Assembly: GCA_964555675.1 (NCBI GenBank)
Contig: CAZKTU010000300.1
Location: forward strand, 1 to 7,127
Source of the DNA: CAIWXH01 sp964555675
GTDB taxonomy: Bacteria > Chloroflexota > Chloroflexia > Chloroflexales > Chloroflexaceae
DNA: 7,127 nt
Reading direction: 5' to 3'
The position numbers and the translations under genes are program-made. Below are positions 1 through 7,103 of this stretch, one piece after another; position 1 is the stretch's first letter, and every line of letters begins with the position of its first letter. A model generated the notes under the pieces. It made no database searches, was not told the origin of the DNA, and was given only the letters and a program-made list of their open reading frames with translations.

Positions 1-52
1 CTCGGACGACGAGGTCGCCATGGCCCTGGCGGGCCTGCCCAGCGTGGGCTAG
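1..52 (+). CDS. 3' end of an unidentified gene (16 codons visible)
   Basis: An open frame starting at base 2 runs to a TAG at 50-52 and would encode the C-terminal tail SDDEVAMALAGLPSVG. Its third codon positions are almost all G or C, as in the neighbouring genes, and it stops just before a strong hairpin, which fits a real gene end converging on the glycosidase gene at 113-2059. Too little is present to name the protein. The alternative is that this frame is open by chance over a short GC-rich stretch. Confidence 0.45.
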   Translation, partial: SDDEVAMALAGLPSVG

Positions 53-81
53 CCGAGGGCTGCGCCTGTGGCACGGGCTGG

Positions 82-117
82 GGTAGTTCGGGAGGGGCTG
101 GCCCCTCCCGAACTACC
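82..117. repeat. Long perfect inverted repeat between convergent genes; possible bidirectional terminator
   Basis: Bases 82-98 pair with 101-117 without a mismatch, giving up to 17 bp around TG (in practice a slightly larger loop). The core is GGGAGGGGC / GCCCCTCCC. It lies between the plus-strand tail ending at 52 and the minus-strand glycosidase, and the stop codon of that gene (TAG on the minus strand, 113-115) falls inside the right arm. No T-tract follows on either strand, so it is not a textbook intrinsic terminator, although its position suggests it ends transcripts or protects 3' ends. It shares its core with the hairpins at 2152-2172 and 5315-5338. Confidence 0.75.
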
Positions 118-2059
118 GAAAGCTGACCTGTACATTTACAATTGGGCCGTTTGCGTCCACGACGACGTAGCGGCTTGTCCCAAGTGTTTCGAGGCGCGGG
201 GTGGCGGGCTGGCCGTTCAGCAGCGCGCCCCGCACCTCCTTCGCCTCGGGCGGCAGCAGCACGCGCACGCGCATGGTCTCGCCGCTGCCCGTGGCCTCGA
301 TGGTGATGCGGGCCTCGCCGCCGGCCTTGGCGGCGGGCTCGTAGCGCCACTGGTAGGCGGCGTACCCGCCCGAGGCGGCGTAGCGGGCCACGGCGTAGGC
401 CTGGGTCACCCGGTCGCGCGGGGCTGCCAGCCAGCGTGGGCTTAGCGTCGCGGCGCTGTAGGCGAGGCCGCGGTCCTCCAGACCGGCGGCGCCCTCGACC
501 AGGGCCCCGAGCATCGCGCTCGAGCCCCAGCCGTCGGTCGGCAGGAACTCGTTGGCCGGGGCGATCCCGCCGGTCGGGTAGTACCAGAGGTAGGTCGCGC
601 CGGTGCGCCGCAGCAGCTCGTCGTAACGGTAGAGGATATCGAAGCCGTAGCTCTCGTAGCCGTAGCGGAAGGCGCCGCGCGACAGCTCGCCGCCCACCAG
701 GGGCATGATCCCGCCGTTGACATACTCGCCAGGCCGCTCGCCCAGGCGCCCGTCGAGCCCGTAGGCGCCCGGCGGGAAGGGCGGGTCGATGCTGTACCAC
801 TCGGCGAAGGCGGTGCGTCGCGGGTCGTTCAGGCGCCGCTGGTACTCGGCCAGGATGGCGCGCCCCTGCTCGACGCTCAGCACGCCCCGGTTGAGGGCGA
901 TCGCGTTCGAGAGGCTGAGCTGGGTCGCCTCGTCGACCCCGGGCACATCGTAGGGGATCAGCTTCACGTGGTGGGTGTAGAAGGTGCCGTTCCAGCTCAG
1001 GCGGTTCAGGCGCACCATAATGTCGTCGGCCAGGCCACGCCGCTGGGCCGCCAGGGCCGTCTGGCCGGCCTGCTCCTCCATGGCCGCGAGCGAGCGCAGG
1101 GCCTCGGCCAGGCCGGTGTTATCGCCGTGGAAGATGCCCCACCTGGTCTGGCCGTCGATCCAGTGGCGCGGCGCCGGCTTGCCGCTGCTCGGGTCGGTGG
1201 TGGTCGGGCCGTACTCGAAGTCCCAGGTGTCGATCGTGAAAGGTCGCTTCACCAGGCCCAGGCTCGGCTCCCAGCGCAGCGGCGAGGTGAGCGTGTAGTT
1301 GATCGCCTTCTGGACCGAGGGTAGCAGGCGCAGCATCCAGGCCGTGTCGCCGGTGGTCTTCCAGGTCTCGTAGACCAGCTGGGCGTAGAGGTATTCGACG
1401 TCGGCCTCGACCGGCGTGCGCAGCCCTGCGATGCCCCACTGGGGGCGGGGCAGGAAGTCGAGCAGCGCGCCCTCGCGGTCCTGGGCCGCGGCGTTGGCCT
1501 CGACCAGGCTGGTCAGGTCGCCCTCGAAGTAGCGGAAGGCCCGGTTCTGGTAGTAGTGGTCGCGCAGCCAGAGCAGCGGGCTGTCGGGCGAGCGGTAGCC
1601 GGTCACGCTGCGCCCGTCGAGCTCGTAGCTGAGGCGCTTGGCGGCCATAAAGCCGCGCACCCGCTCGTAGAGCTGGTCGAAGGGCGCGACCCCCGTGCGC
1701 ACCACGGTCTGGGCGTCGAGCCGGTAGAGGGCGCCTGCGGCGACCTGCCGGCCGTCGGGCAGAAAGAGCGCGCCCCAGTGCTCGCCCAAGGCCCCGCGCG
1801 GCAGCACGGTCGCCGCGCCGAAGCCTCCGGCGAGGGTGACGGGGAAGCTGCCCGCCCCGCGGCCGCGGCCGTCGAAGACCAGTAGCGTGGCCGGGCCGCT
1901 GTAGCCCTGGATGTTTACGTTGACCACCACCGGCGCGAGCGGCGCCACCACGGGGCTCGCGCTGGCGAACGAGGCGCCCCCCTGGGCGCGGGCCGGGCCC
2001 GGCGGGACGAGGCTCAGGAGCAGTAGGGCGACAAGGCCCAGAAAAAGCGGACGGTGCAT
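113..2059 (-). CDS. Secreted six-hairpin (alpha/alpha barrel) glycoside hydrolase-like protein
   Basis: The 648-residue protein starts with a clear signal peptide (MHRPLFLGLVALLLLSLV, probable cleavage after A25 in ARA|Q), so it is probably exported. Residues about 26-124 are beta-rich. Residues about 125-535 look like an (alpha/alpha)6 catalytic domain with motifs seen in six-hairpin glycosidases: LRDHYYQNR (D167), TWDFEYG (D280, E282), FHGDN (D313), GEYVNGGI (E445) and PTDGWGSSAM (D509). About 535-648 form a beta-rich tail of the kind that often closes this fold. D509 and E445 are attractive acid/base candidates, but that is inference. I cannot fix the CAZy family or the substrate; GH63-, GH65- or GH78-like relatives are all possible. 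The frame is open up to 2134, but the signal peptide fits the ATG at 2057-2059, with GAGGT about 13 nt upstream. The gene is transcribed alone, divergent from trpS, and its stop codon lies inside a palindrome. Confidence 0.8.
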   Translation of the reverse strand: MHRPLFLGLVALLLLSLVPPGPARAQGGASFASASPVVAPLAPVVVNVNIQGYSGPATLLVFDGRGRGAGSFPVTLAGGFGAATVLPRGALGEHWGALFLPDGRQVAAGALYRLDAQTVVRTGVAPFDQLYERVRGFMAAKRLSYELDGRSVTGYRSPDSPLLWLRDHYYQNRAFRYFEGDLTSLVEANAAAQDREGALLDFLPRPQWGIAGLRTPVEADVEYLYAQLVYETWKTTGDTAWMLRLLPSVQKAINYTLTSPLRWEPSLGLVKRPFTIDTWDFEYGPTTTDPSSGKPAPRHWIDGQTRWGIFHGDNTGLAEALRSLAAMEEQAGQTALAAQRRGLADDIMVRLNRLSWNGTFYTHHVKLIPYDVPGVDEATQLSLSNAIALNRGVLSVEQGRAILAEYQRRLNDPRRTAFAEWYSIDPPFPPGAYGLDGRLGERPGEYVNGGIMPLVGGELSRGAFRYGYESYGFDILYRYDELLRRTGATYLWYYPTGGIAPANEFLPTDGWGSSAMLGALVEGAAGLEDRGLAYSAATLSPRWLAAPRDRVTQAYAVARYAASGGYAAYQWRYEPAAKAGGEARITIEATGSGETMRVRVLLPPEAKEVRGALLNGQPATPRLETLGTSRYVVVDANGPIVNVQVSFR

Positions 2060-2122
2060 ACGGGGCACAGAGACCTCATTCAGTAGCTTGGTGTATGATC
2101 GGGAGCGACTGGAAGCACCGGC

Positions 2123-2128
2123 AGTATA
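2123..2128 (-). promoter_or_regulatory. Possible -10 box for the minus-strand glycosidase
   Basis: The minus strand reads TATACT here, one base from the consensus, which would place a transcription start near 2115 and leave a leader of about 55 nt before the ATG at 2059. No recognisable -35 hexamer lies 16-18 bp upstream. If real, it rules out the longer start at 2134, which would be upstream of the transcript. It is a single hexamer match, so confidence is low. Confidence 0.3.
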
Positions 2129-2142
2129 CCTCATGTTATTTC

Positions 2143-2195
2143 GCGGGAGGCGTGGAGGGCCTGGCCCTCCACATCCACCCGCCGCGGTCAGCGGC
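2143..2195. repeat. Hairpin cluster in the trpS upstream region
   Basis: The central element is a perfect 9-bp stem, GTGGAGGGC (2152-2160) with GCCCTCCAC (2164-2172), around the loop CTG. An outer 5-bp helix (GCGGG at 2143-2147 with CCCGC at 2178-2182) can extend it across an internal loop. A second hairpin, GCCGC (2181-2185) with GCGGC (2191-2195), shares bases 2181-2182 with the outer helix, so the outer helix and the second hairpin cannot both form fully. The core matches the hairpins at 82-117 and 5315-5338, which favours a dispersed repeat. There is no T-tract and no T-box signature, so an attenuator role for trpS is only a possibility. Confidence 0.6.
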
Positions 2196-2222
2196 GAAGA
2201 GCATAACTCGGTTACAAACCAT

Positions 2223-2228
2223 AAGGAG
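2223..2228 (+). promoter_or_regulatory. Ribosome binding site of trpS
   Basis: AAGGAG lies 7 nt before the ATG at 2236. It decides the start: the frame is open back to an ATG at 2095, but that extension reads through the intergenic hairpins and would add 47 residues not typical of tryptophanyl-tRNA synthetase. Confidence 0.85.
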
Positions 2229-2235
2229 CCTACAC

Positions 2236-3243
2236 ATGAGCAGCAGGAAAAAGCGCGTCTTCTCGGGCATTCAGCCCTCGGGGATGCTGCATATCGGCAA
2301 CTACCTCGGCGCGATCCAGCAGTGGGTCGCGGGCCAGGGCGAGAAGACCAACTTCATCTGTATCGTCGACCTGCACGCGATCACCGTGCCCCAGGACCCG
2401 ACCGCTCTGCGCCGGCAGACCCGCGAGCTGGCCGCCCTGCTGATCGCCGCGGGCATCGACCCGCAGCAGACCACCCTCTTCGTGCAGAGCCACGTGCGCG
2501 CCCACGCCGAGGGCTGCTGGGTGCTCAACTGTGTCACGCCGCTGGGCTGGCTCGAGCGCATGACCCAGTATAAGATGAAGGCCCAGAAGCAGGAGAGCGT
2601 GCTGACCGGCCTGCTCGACTACCCCATCCTGCAGGCGGCCGACATCTTGCTCTACGACACCGACGAGGTGCCGGTGGGTGAGGACCAGAAGCAGCATATC
2701 GAGCTGACCCGCGACATCGCCGGGCGCTTCAACGGGATCTACGGCGAGACCTTCGTGCTGCCGAAGCCGGTCATCCGCGAGAGCGGCGCCCGCATTATGG
2801 CCCTGAACGACCCGACCGCCAAGATGAGCAAGAGCGACTTCACCAGGGGCCACGCCATCCGCATCACCGACGGGCCCGACGAGATCCGCTGGGTGCTCAA
2901 GCGGGCCGTCACCGACGCGGTCGCCCAGATTGGCTTCAGCGACGACCCGGCCCGGGCGGGGGTCAACAACTTGCTGCAGATCTACGAGCTGTTCACCGGC
3001 CAGAGCCGGGCCGCGATCGAGGCGCACTTCGCCGGCAAGGGCTACGGCGCCCTCAAGACCGACGTGGCCGAGGCCGTGATCGAGGGCCTGCGCCCCATCC
3101 GCGAGCGCTACAGCGAGCTGATCGCCGACCACGCCGAGCTCGACCGCATCCTGGCCATCGGCGCCGAGCAGGCCCGCGCCGTCGCCGAGCCCAAGATCCG
3201 CGAGGTGATGGAGAAGGTTGGCTTCGTGCTGCCCACGCGCTAA
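2236..3243 (+). CDS. trpS: Tryptophanyl-tRNA synthetase
   Basis: This cytoplasmic class I aminoacyl-tRNA synthetase activates tryptophan with ATP and charges tRNA-Trp. The protein is 335 residues, the normal length for bacterial TrpRS, and is collinear with the family. It opens with FSGIQPSG and the HIGH-type signature HIGN (19-22). DLHAIT follows at 45-50, then AADILLY, whose D136 corresponds to the conserved Asp that contacts the indole nitrogen in Bacillus TrpRS. VGEDQKQHIELTRD (147-160) comes next, and the KMSKS loop is intact at 196-200. The C-terminal helical part carries the usual GKGYGALKTD and LRPIRERY stretches. All catalytic motifs are present, so it should be active. trpE starts 61 bp downstream on the same strand, suggesting co-transcription. 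No Trp-codon-rich leader peptide or T-box is visible upstream, so regulation is not evident from the sequence. Confidence 0.98.
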   Translation: MSSRKKRVFSGIQPSGMLHIGNYLGAIQQWVAGQGEKTNFICIVDLHAITVPQDPTALRRQTRELAALLIAAGIDPQQTTLFVQSHVRAHAEGCWVLNCVTPLGWLERMTQYKMKAQKQESVLTGLLDYPILQAADILLYDTDEVPVGEDQKQHIELTRDIAGRFNGIYGETFVLPKPVIRESGARIMALNDPTAKMSKSDFTRGHAIRITDGPDEIRWVLKRAVTDAVAQIGFSDDPARAGVNNLLQIYELFTGQSRAAIEAHFAGKGYGALKTDVAEAVIEGLRPIRERYSELIADHAELDRILAIGAEQARAVAEPKIREVMEKVGFVLPTR

Positions 3244-3294
3244 ATAGCGCCACGCTCCTCACCCCACCGACGCGCTCCGCACTCACTATCGACT

Positions 3295-3298
3295 GGAG
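3295..3298 (+). promoter_or_regulatory. Ribosome binding site of trpE
   Basis: GGAG lies 6 nt before the ATG at 3305, within the 61-bp trpS-trpE spacer. I see no terminator or promoter in the spacer, in keeping with a shared transcript. Confidence 0.7.
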
Positions 3299-3304
3299 AC
3301 CCGC

Positions 3305-4366
<1,062 letters not shown>

Positions 4367-4370
<4 letters not shown>

Positions 4371-4515
4371 GGGCAGACCGCCGAACCTGTAGGGGCAGAC
4401 CCATGTGTCTGCCCCAGCCCAGCCCGTAGGGGCAGACCCACGTGCCCGTAGGGGCAGACCCATGTGTCTGCCCCCAGACCCATGTGTCTGCCCCCAGACC
4501 CATGTGTCTGCCCCC
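4367..4515. repeat. Array of GTAGGGGCAGACC-type palindromic repeats
   Basis: The full unit begins GTAGGGGCAGAC and ends GTCTGCCCC, with a 9-bp stem (GGGGCAGAC / GTCTGCCCC) around the loop CCATGT. Copies: a degenerate start at 4367-4378 (GTAAGGGCAGACC, which includes the trpE stop codon), a full unit at 4389-4414, a truncated copy at 4426-4447 with CACGTG in place of CATGTG, a full unit starting at 4448, and two further tandem copies to 4515. The array fills the gap between trpE and the convergent membrane-protein gene, whose stop codon begins 6 bases later. Similar short palindromes starting GTAGGGGC are, as I recall, dispersed in Chloroflexota and some cyanobacterial genomes. It probably folds in both transcripts and could act as a bidirectional terminator. 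No transposase gene is present. Confidence 0.9.
4455..4514. repeat. Three identical 20-bp tandem units within the array
   Basis: CAGACCCATGTGTCTGCCCC occurs three times head to tail at 4455-4474, 4475-4494 and 4495-4514 with no differences. Only the first is preceded by the GTAGGGG leader. Perfect identity points to recent expansion, for example by slippage, and short-read assembly could have the copy number wrong. Confidence 0.95.
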
Positions 4516-4518
4516 ACA

Positions 4519-4908
4519 CTATGTACCCAACGCGACCAAAAGGCTCGCGGCGAACCAGCCCAGCAGCAGCGGAACGCTGATCACCATGGCCACGGCGTAG
4601 CCGATGGTCAGGGCGCGCAGCAGGCGGGGGCGCACGGCGTAGCGGCGCCGGGTGTCGCGCAGCAGCAGGGCGGCCGTCGCCGCGCTCAGGGCGGCGCCCA
4701 CGGCCGCCCCGACGACCACGCTGGCCCGCGGCAGCACCGGGCTGAGGGTGCCGGCGATCAGCACGGGCAGCCCGAAGCCCAGCAGGGCCATCAGCAGGAT
4801 GGTCAGCAGCCCCCACCCCGCCCCCGCCAGCCACAGCCCGCCCGTCGTCTTGTCCAGCCGCTCGCCCTCGTCCACACCAGCCCCCTTGCTCATCCCGCCC
4901 CTCGTCAT
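4519..4908 (-). CDS. Small multi-pass membrane protein of unknown function (second of a pair)
   Basis: I do not recognise the family. The 129-residue protein has a short charged N-terminus (SKGAGVDEGERLDK) and three or four hydrophobic stretches: about 23-53 (one long segment or two tightly spaced), 63-83 and 100-127. An arginine-rich loop between the last two (RDTRRRYAVRPRLLR, 84-98) would lie in the cytoplasm by the positive-inside rule. The ATG at 4908 overlaps the TGA of the upstream gene (ATGA), implying translational coupling, with CAGGG 6 nt before it. A second in-frame ATG at 4893 has GAGGGG 4 nt upstream and is a possible alternative start (MSKGAG). The gene ends 4 nt from the repeat array, converging with trpE. 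Its layout resembles the upstream protein, so the two may be paralogues or subunits of one complex. Confidence 0.75.
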   Translation of the reverse strand: MTRGGMSKGAGVDEGERLDKTTGGLWLAGAGWGLLTILLMALLGFGLPVLIAGTLSPVLPRASVVVGAAVGAALSAATAALLLRDTRRRYAVRPRLLRALTIGYAVAMVISVPLLLGWFAASLLVALGT

Positions 4909-5243
4909 GGGTTGCCCTGCAGGGCCAGCACGACGACCACGACGATCATCATGAAGGGCGCCAGGGCCATCAGCAGCACCAGGCCGCCCAGGGTCATCGT
5001 GCGCCGGGCCGTGCTGCCATCGGCGAGCCGGCGCGCCGCGGCGCGCACCGCGACGATGCTCGCGGCCAGGCCCGCCAGCACGACCCCGCCCAGACACAGG
5101 GCCGCGCCGAGGGGGTTGCCGCCGGTGAGCAACATGCGCACCAGGGTGGCCAGCAAGTACCCGATGCCCGCCACCAGGGCGACCAGGGTCAGCCCGCCCC
5201 CGGCGATCAGCAGGGGCGTCGGGATCTCTCGCTTCTCGCCCAT
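4905..5243 (-). CDS. Small three-helix membrane protein of unknown function (first of a pair)
   Basis: I do not recognise the family. The 112-residue protein has a short charged N-terminus (MGEKREIPTP) followed by hydrophobic segments at about 10-38, 44-67 and 84-108. A basic loop (RAAARRLADGSTARR, 67-81) lies between segments 2 and 3. There is no signal peptidase site and no recognisable enzymatic motif. The frame is open back to 5372, but the ATG at 5243 has AGGGAG 8 nt upstream (5252-5257) and lies about 28 nt downstream of the start predicted by the TATAAT box at 5278-5283, so the shorter start is preferred. The stop overlaps the start of the next gene by four bases, making a two-gene operon. 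A role in membrane transport, assembly or signalling would be guesswork. Confidence 0.8.
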   Translation of the reverse strand: MGEKREIPTPLLIAGGGLTLVALVAGIGYLLATLVRMLLTGGNPLGAALCLGGVVLAGLAASIVAVRAAARRLADGSTARRTMTLGGLVLLMALAPFMMIVVVVVLALQGNP

Positions 5244-5277
5244 GGGCTGCGCTCCCTCTGTGTCGGCCGCCGCGCCT

Positions 5278-5283
5278 ATTATA
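5278..5283 (-). promoter_or_regulatory. TATAAT -10 box for the membrane-protein pair
   Basis: The minus strand reads the exact consensus TATAAT in otherwise very GC-rich DNA, at the right distance before the RBS and ATG at 5243. No TTGACA-like -35 box is seen 16-18 bp upstream; that position holds the short palindrome GCTGCGCAGC (5297-5306), which could be an activator or repressor site. The match and spacing support a real promoter; the palindrome's role is speculation. Confidence 0.55.
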
Positions 5284-5314
5284 GGGCCGAGTAGGAGCTG
5301 CGCAGCGGAGGGTT

Positions 5315-5338
5315 TCAGGGAGGGCCGGCCCTCCCTGA
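5315..5338. repeat. Perfect palindrome, third member of the GGGAGGG-core hairpin family
   Basis: The 24 bases are a perfect palindrome centred between 5326 and 5327, with arms TCAGGGAGGGCC and GGCCCTCCCTGA. As RNA it would fold with a small loop at its centre. It lies between the GH-A gene end (5373) and the membrane-protein promoter, where it could help end the upstream transcript. No T-tract follows. Its core matches the hairpins at 82-117 and 2152-2172. Confidence 0.75.
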
Positions 5339-5347
5339 GCAAACCTC

Positions 5348-5370
5348 GTTCGCAAGCGCGGCTTGCGAGC
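5348..5370 (-). terminator. Hairpin just after the GH-A gene; possible terminator
   Basis: TCGCAAGC (5350-5357) pairs with GCTTGCGA (5361-5368) around GCG, and a G-U and a G-C pair can extend it to 5348-5370. It begins 2 nt beyond the stop codon of the minus-strand glycosidase (5373-5375). Only a short TTT occurs downstream on the minus strand, after ACGAGG, so it is not a strong intrinsic terminator alone; with the palindrome at 5315-5338 it makes a double hairpin. Confidence 0.45.
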
Positions 5371-5372
5371 AT

Positions 5373-7103
5373 TTAACGCCGCACCACCGGCAGGATCAGG
5401 CGGGTCGCCACCGCCCACGAGCGCTGCCGCACATATACGGGCGCCTCGCCGATGCCGAGGCGCAGCAGCTTGCCCTCGACGCGCGCCGGCAGCGCCGCCC
5501 CGTCCCGGCTGAAGGCCTGCGGCGCCGCCGGGCCCGTCAGGGGCAGCAGCACCTCCTCGGCGCCCGTGTTGCGCCAGATCAGGTCGATCAGCGTATTGTC
5601 GGGCGCGCGGAAGCGCAGATGGAAGCGGGCCTCGGGGCTGGAGGTGGTGGGGACATAGCTGAAGGTGTGCAGCGGCCCATAGCCGGCGAAGCTGGCCCCG
5701 CCGAGCTGGGCGACCAGGGCGCTGTAGGCCGTGGCGGCGGGCTTGGGCCCGTAGCCCAGGGCGCCCGTCCTGAAGATCGCCGCCTCCTCCCAGAAGTTGC
5801 GCGCCGAGCCGTCGAACTTATCCTCGAGCTGGAACCAGCTGATATGGCGCACACCCAGGGCCATGGCGATGGCGTGGGCGCGCACCAGGTAGCTGGCCTG
5901 CTGCTGCTCGCTCTTGCCGATCAGGGCCGCCGGCGCGGCCGCCAGCTGCGCGGTGCAGTCCGCGGGCTCGCCCTCGCAGGGCGCTGTGGCGTAGGCCTGC
6001 GCGGCCGTCGGGCCGAGGGTGAGTCGCCAGTCGGCCGGGGCGGGCGGCCCCTCGGGCGCCGCCGGTTCCGCGCCGGGGTCGGCCAGGGACGCCTGCCCAA
6101 CTGCGGCCCCGGCGTAGCAGTCGCTCTCGGCCGCCGAGCATGTCGTCCAGCCCACCTCGCTGATCCACAGGGGCCGTACCGAGCCGCCGTAGCGGGTCGT
6201 GCGCTCGTCGAGCCAGGCGCGGGCCGTGCGCAGGCGGCCCCAGAGGGTGACCGCTCCGTAGAGGCCGGGCTGGTCGGGCGCGACGTCGGGCATGTAGGGG
6301 TGGATGGCCAGGGCGTCGAAGCTGCGCCAGATCTCGGGGCGGGCCGCCAGGGCCTCGTCGAAGAAGCGCAGCCCGTCCCAGTGGCCGACCGCGTCCTTCC
6401 AGGCGCTGTCGAGCACATAGAGCCCGGCCGTGGCCACCGTGGCGCTCGGGTCGGCCGCTTTGGCGGCGGCGTAGCCGGCCTGGAGGATCGCGGCGTACTC
6501 GGCCGGGGTGCCCGGCCAGGTCTCCCAGGCGTTGGGTTCGTTCCAGATCTGCCAGACCGCCACGCGTGGCGAGCCGGGGGCATCGCCGCTGCCGTCGCCG
6601 TCGTAGCGCTCGACCACCGCCGTCACATAGTCGGCGAAGTCGCGGGGGTTGGCGGGCGGGCACCAGTAGTCCTCGGCGACCACGCCCGCGGCGGCGTAGC
6701 GCCCGATGCGCTGGCCGCAGTCGGCCACGCGGGCCCATGCGGGGGTGGTCACGAGCATCCCGACAATGCCGTAGCCGGCCTGGGCGGTGGCGAGCAAGCG
6801 CCGGTCGAAGTGGCTCCAGAGCCAGCGGCCCTTGCCGTCGCGCTCGAGGTTGCCCCAGCTCAGCTCCTCGCGGGCCCAGGCGACTCCGATCTGGCGGCCC
6901 TGGGTGATCAGGTTAGCCACGCCCGCATCGCCATCGCGGCCGTTGCGCTCGAGGCCGGTGAAGTAGGTGTTCATGCCGAACAGGCTCAGCTGGGCGGGCT
7001 GGCCGGCGGCGGCGGGGGTCTGGGCGCCGCTGGGGGCCGCGGCGGCCAGGGCGCAGATCAGGGCGAGCAGCCCGAGGGTGATCCTGAGGGGTTTGGTTGC
7101 CAT
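5373..7103 (-). CDS. Secreted clan GH-A glycoside hydrolase-like protein
   Basis: The 576-residue protein has a signal peptide (MATKPLRITLGLLALICALA, probable cleavage after A27 in SGA|Q), then a TIM-barrel glycosidase with clan GH-A hallmarks. These are GVAWAREELSWGNLE on an early strand, WNEPN with acid/base candidate E189 after strand 4, AIHPYMPD (H268), and WISEVGW with nucleophile candidate E316 after strand 7. The retaining mechanism with two glutamates follows from clan membership; the substrate cannot be told (GH5-, GH39- or GH53-like are possible). About 75 residues (322-396), rich in Ala and Pro with four cysteines, are inserted before the last barrel strand (HISWFQLED, 420-428). 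From about 475 the tail is beta-rich, as in accessory sandwich domains. The start at 7103 fits the signal peptide; AGGA lies about 10 nt upstream. The minus strand also reads TGCTAGGAT just upstream, an extended -10-like match too near the window edge to judge. Confidence 0.88.
   Translation of the reverse strand: MATKPLRITLGLLALICALAAAAPSGAQTPAAAGQPAQLSLFGMNTYFTGLERNGRDGDAGVANLITQGRQIGVAWAREELSWGNLERDGKGRWLWSHFDRRLLATAQAGYGIVGMLVTTPAWARVADCGQRIGRYAAAGVVAEDYWCPPANPRDFADYVTAVVERYDGDGSGDAPGSPRVAVWQIWNEPNAWETWPGTPAEYAAILQAGYAAAKAADPSATVATAGLYVLDSAWKDAVGHWDGLRFFDEALAARPEIWRSFDALAIHPYMPDVAPDQPGLYGAVTLWGRLRTARAWLDERTTRYGGSVRPLWISEVGWTTCSAAESDCYAGAAVGQASLADPGAEPAAPEGPPAPADWRLTLGPTAAQAYATAPCEGEPADCTAQLAAAPAALIGKSEQQQASYLVRAHAIAMALGVRHISWFQLEDKFDGSARNFWEEAAIFRTGALGYGPKPAATAYSALVAQLGGASFAGYGPLHTFSYVPTTSSPEARFHLRFRAPDNTLIDLIWRNTGAEEVLLPLTGPAAPQAFSRDGAALPARVEGKLLRLGIGEAPVYVRQRSWAVATRLILPVVRR

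Noticed and set aside
68..445. A 125-codon plus-strand frame opposite the glycosidase 3' end
   Set aside because: It starts inside the hairpin region without a ribosome binding site and has low-complexity Gly/Ala/His composition, as expected for an antisense shadow.
2060..2134. A 25-residue N-terminal extension of the six-hairpin glycosidase
   Set aside because: It would place the signal peptide internally, and it includes the likely -10 box at 2123-2128.
2095..2235. A longer trpS start giving a 382-residue protein
   Set aside because: The extension translates the intergenic hairpins, has no similarity to TrpRS N-termini, and the ATG at 2236 has a strong, well-spaced AAGGAG.
2060..2235. Tryptophan leader peptide or T-box riboswitch before trpS
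   Set aside because: No short frame with consecutive TGG codons exists (only one Trp codon, in the in-frame extension), and I find no T-box-like conserved sequence or run of Ts after a hairpin.
4389..4515. CRISPR array
   Set aside because: The repeats are tandem or near-tandem without unique spacers of regular length, the unit is itself a long palindrome, and no cas genes are nearby.
4405..5376. A 323-codon plus-strand frame over the membrane-protein genes
   Set aside because: It starts in the repeats and has low-complexity Gln/Arg/Ala/Pro composition typical of an antisense shadow. The minus-strand genes have start sites, overlap and membrane segments that explain the region.
5818..6738. 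A 306-codon minus-strand frame within the GH-A gene
   Set aside because: It is an Arg/Gly/Pro-rich shifted frame in GC-rich DNA. The main frame carries the signal peptide and both catalytic glutamate motifs.
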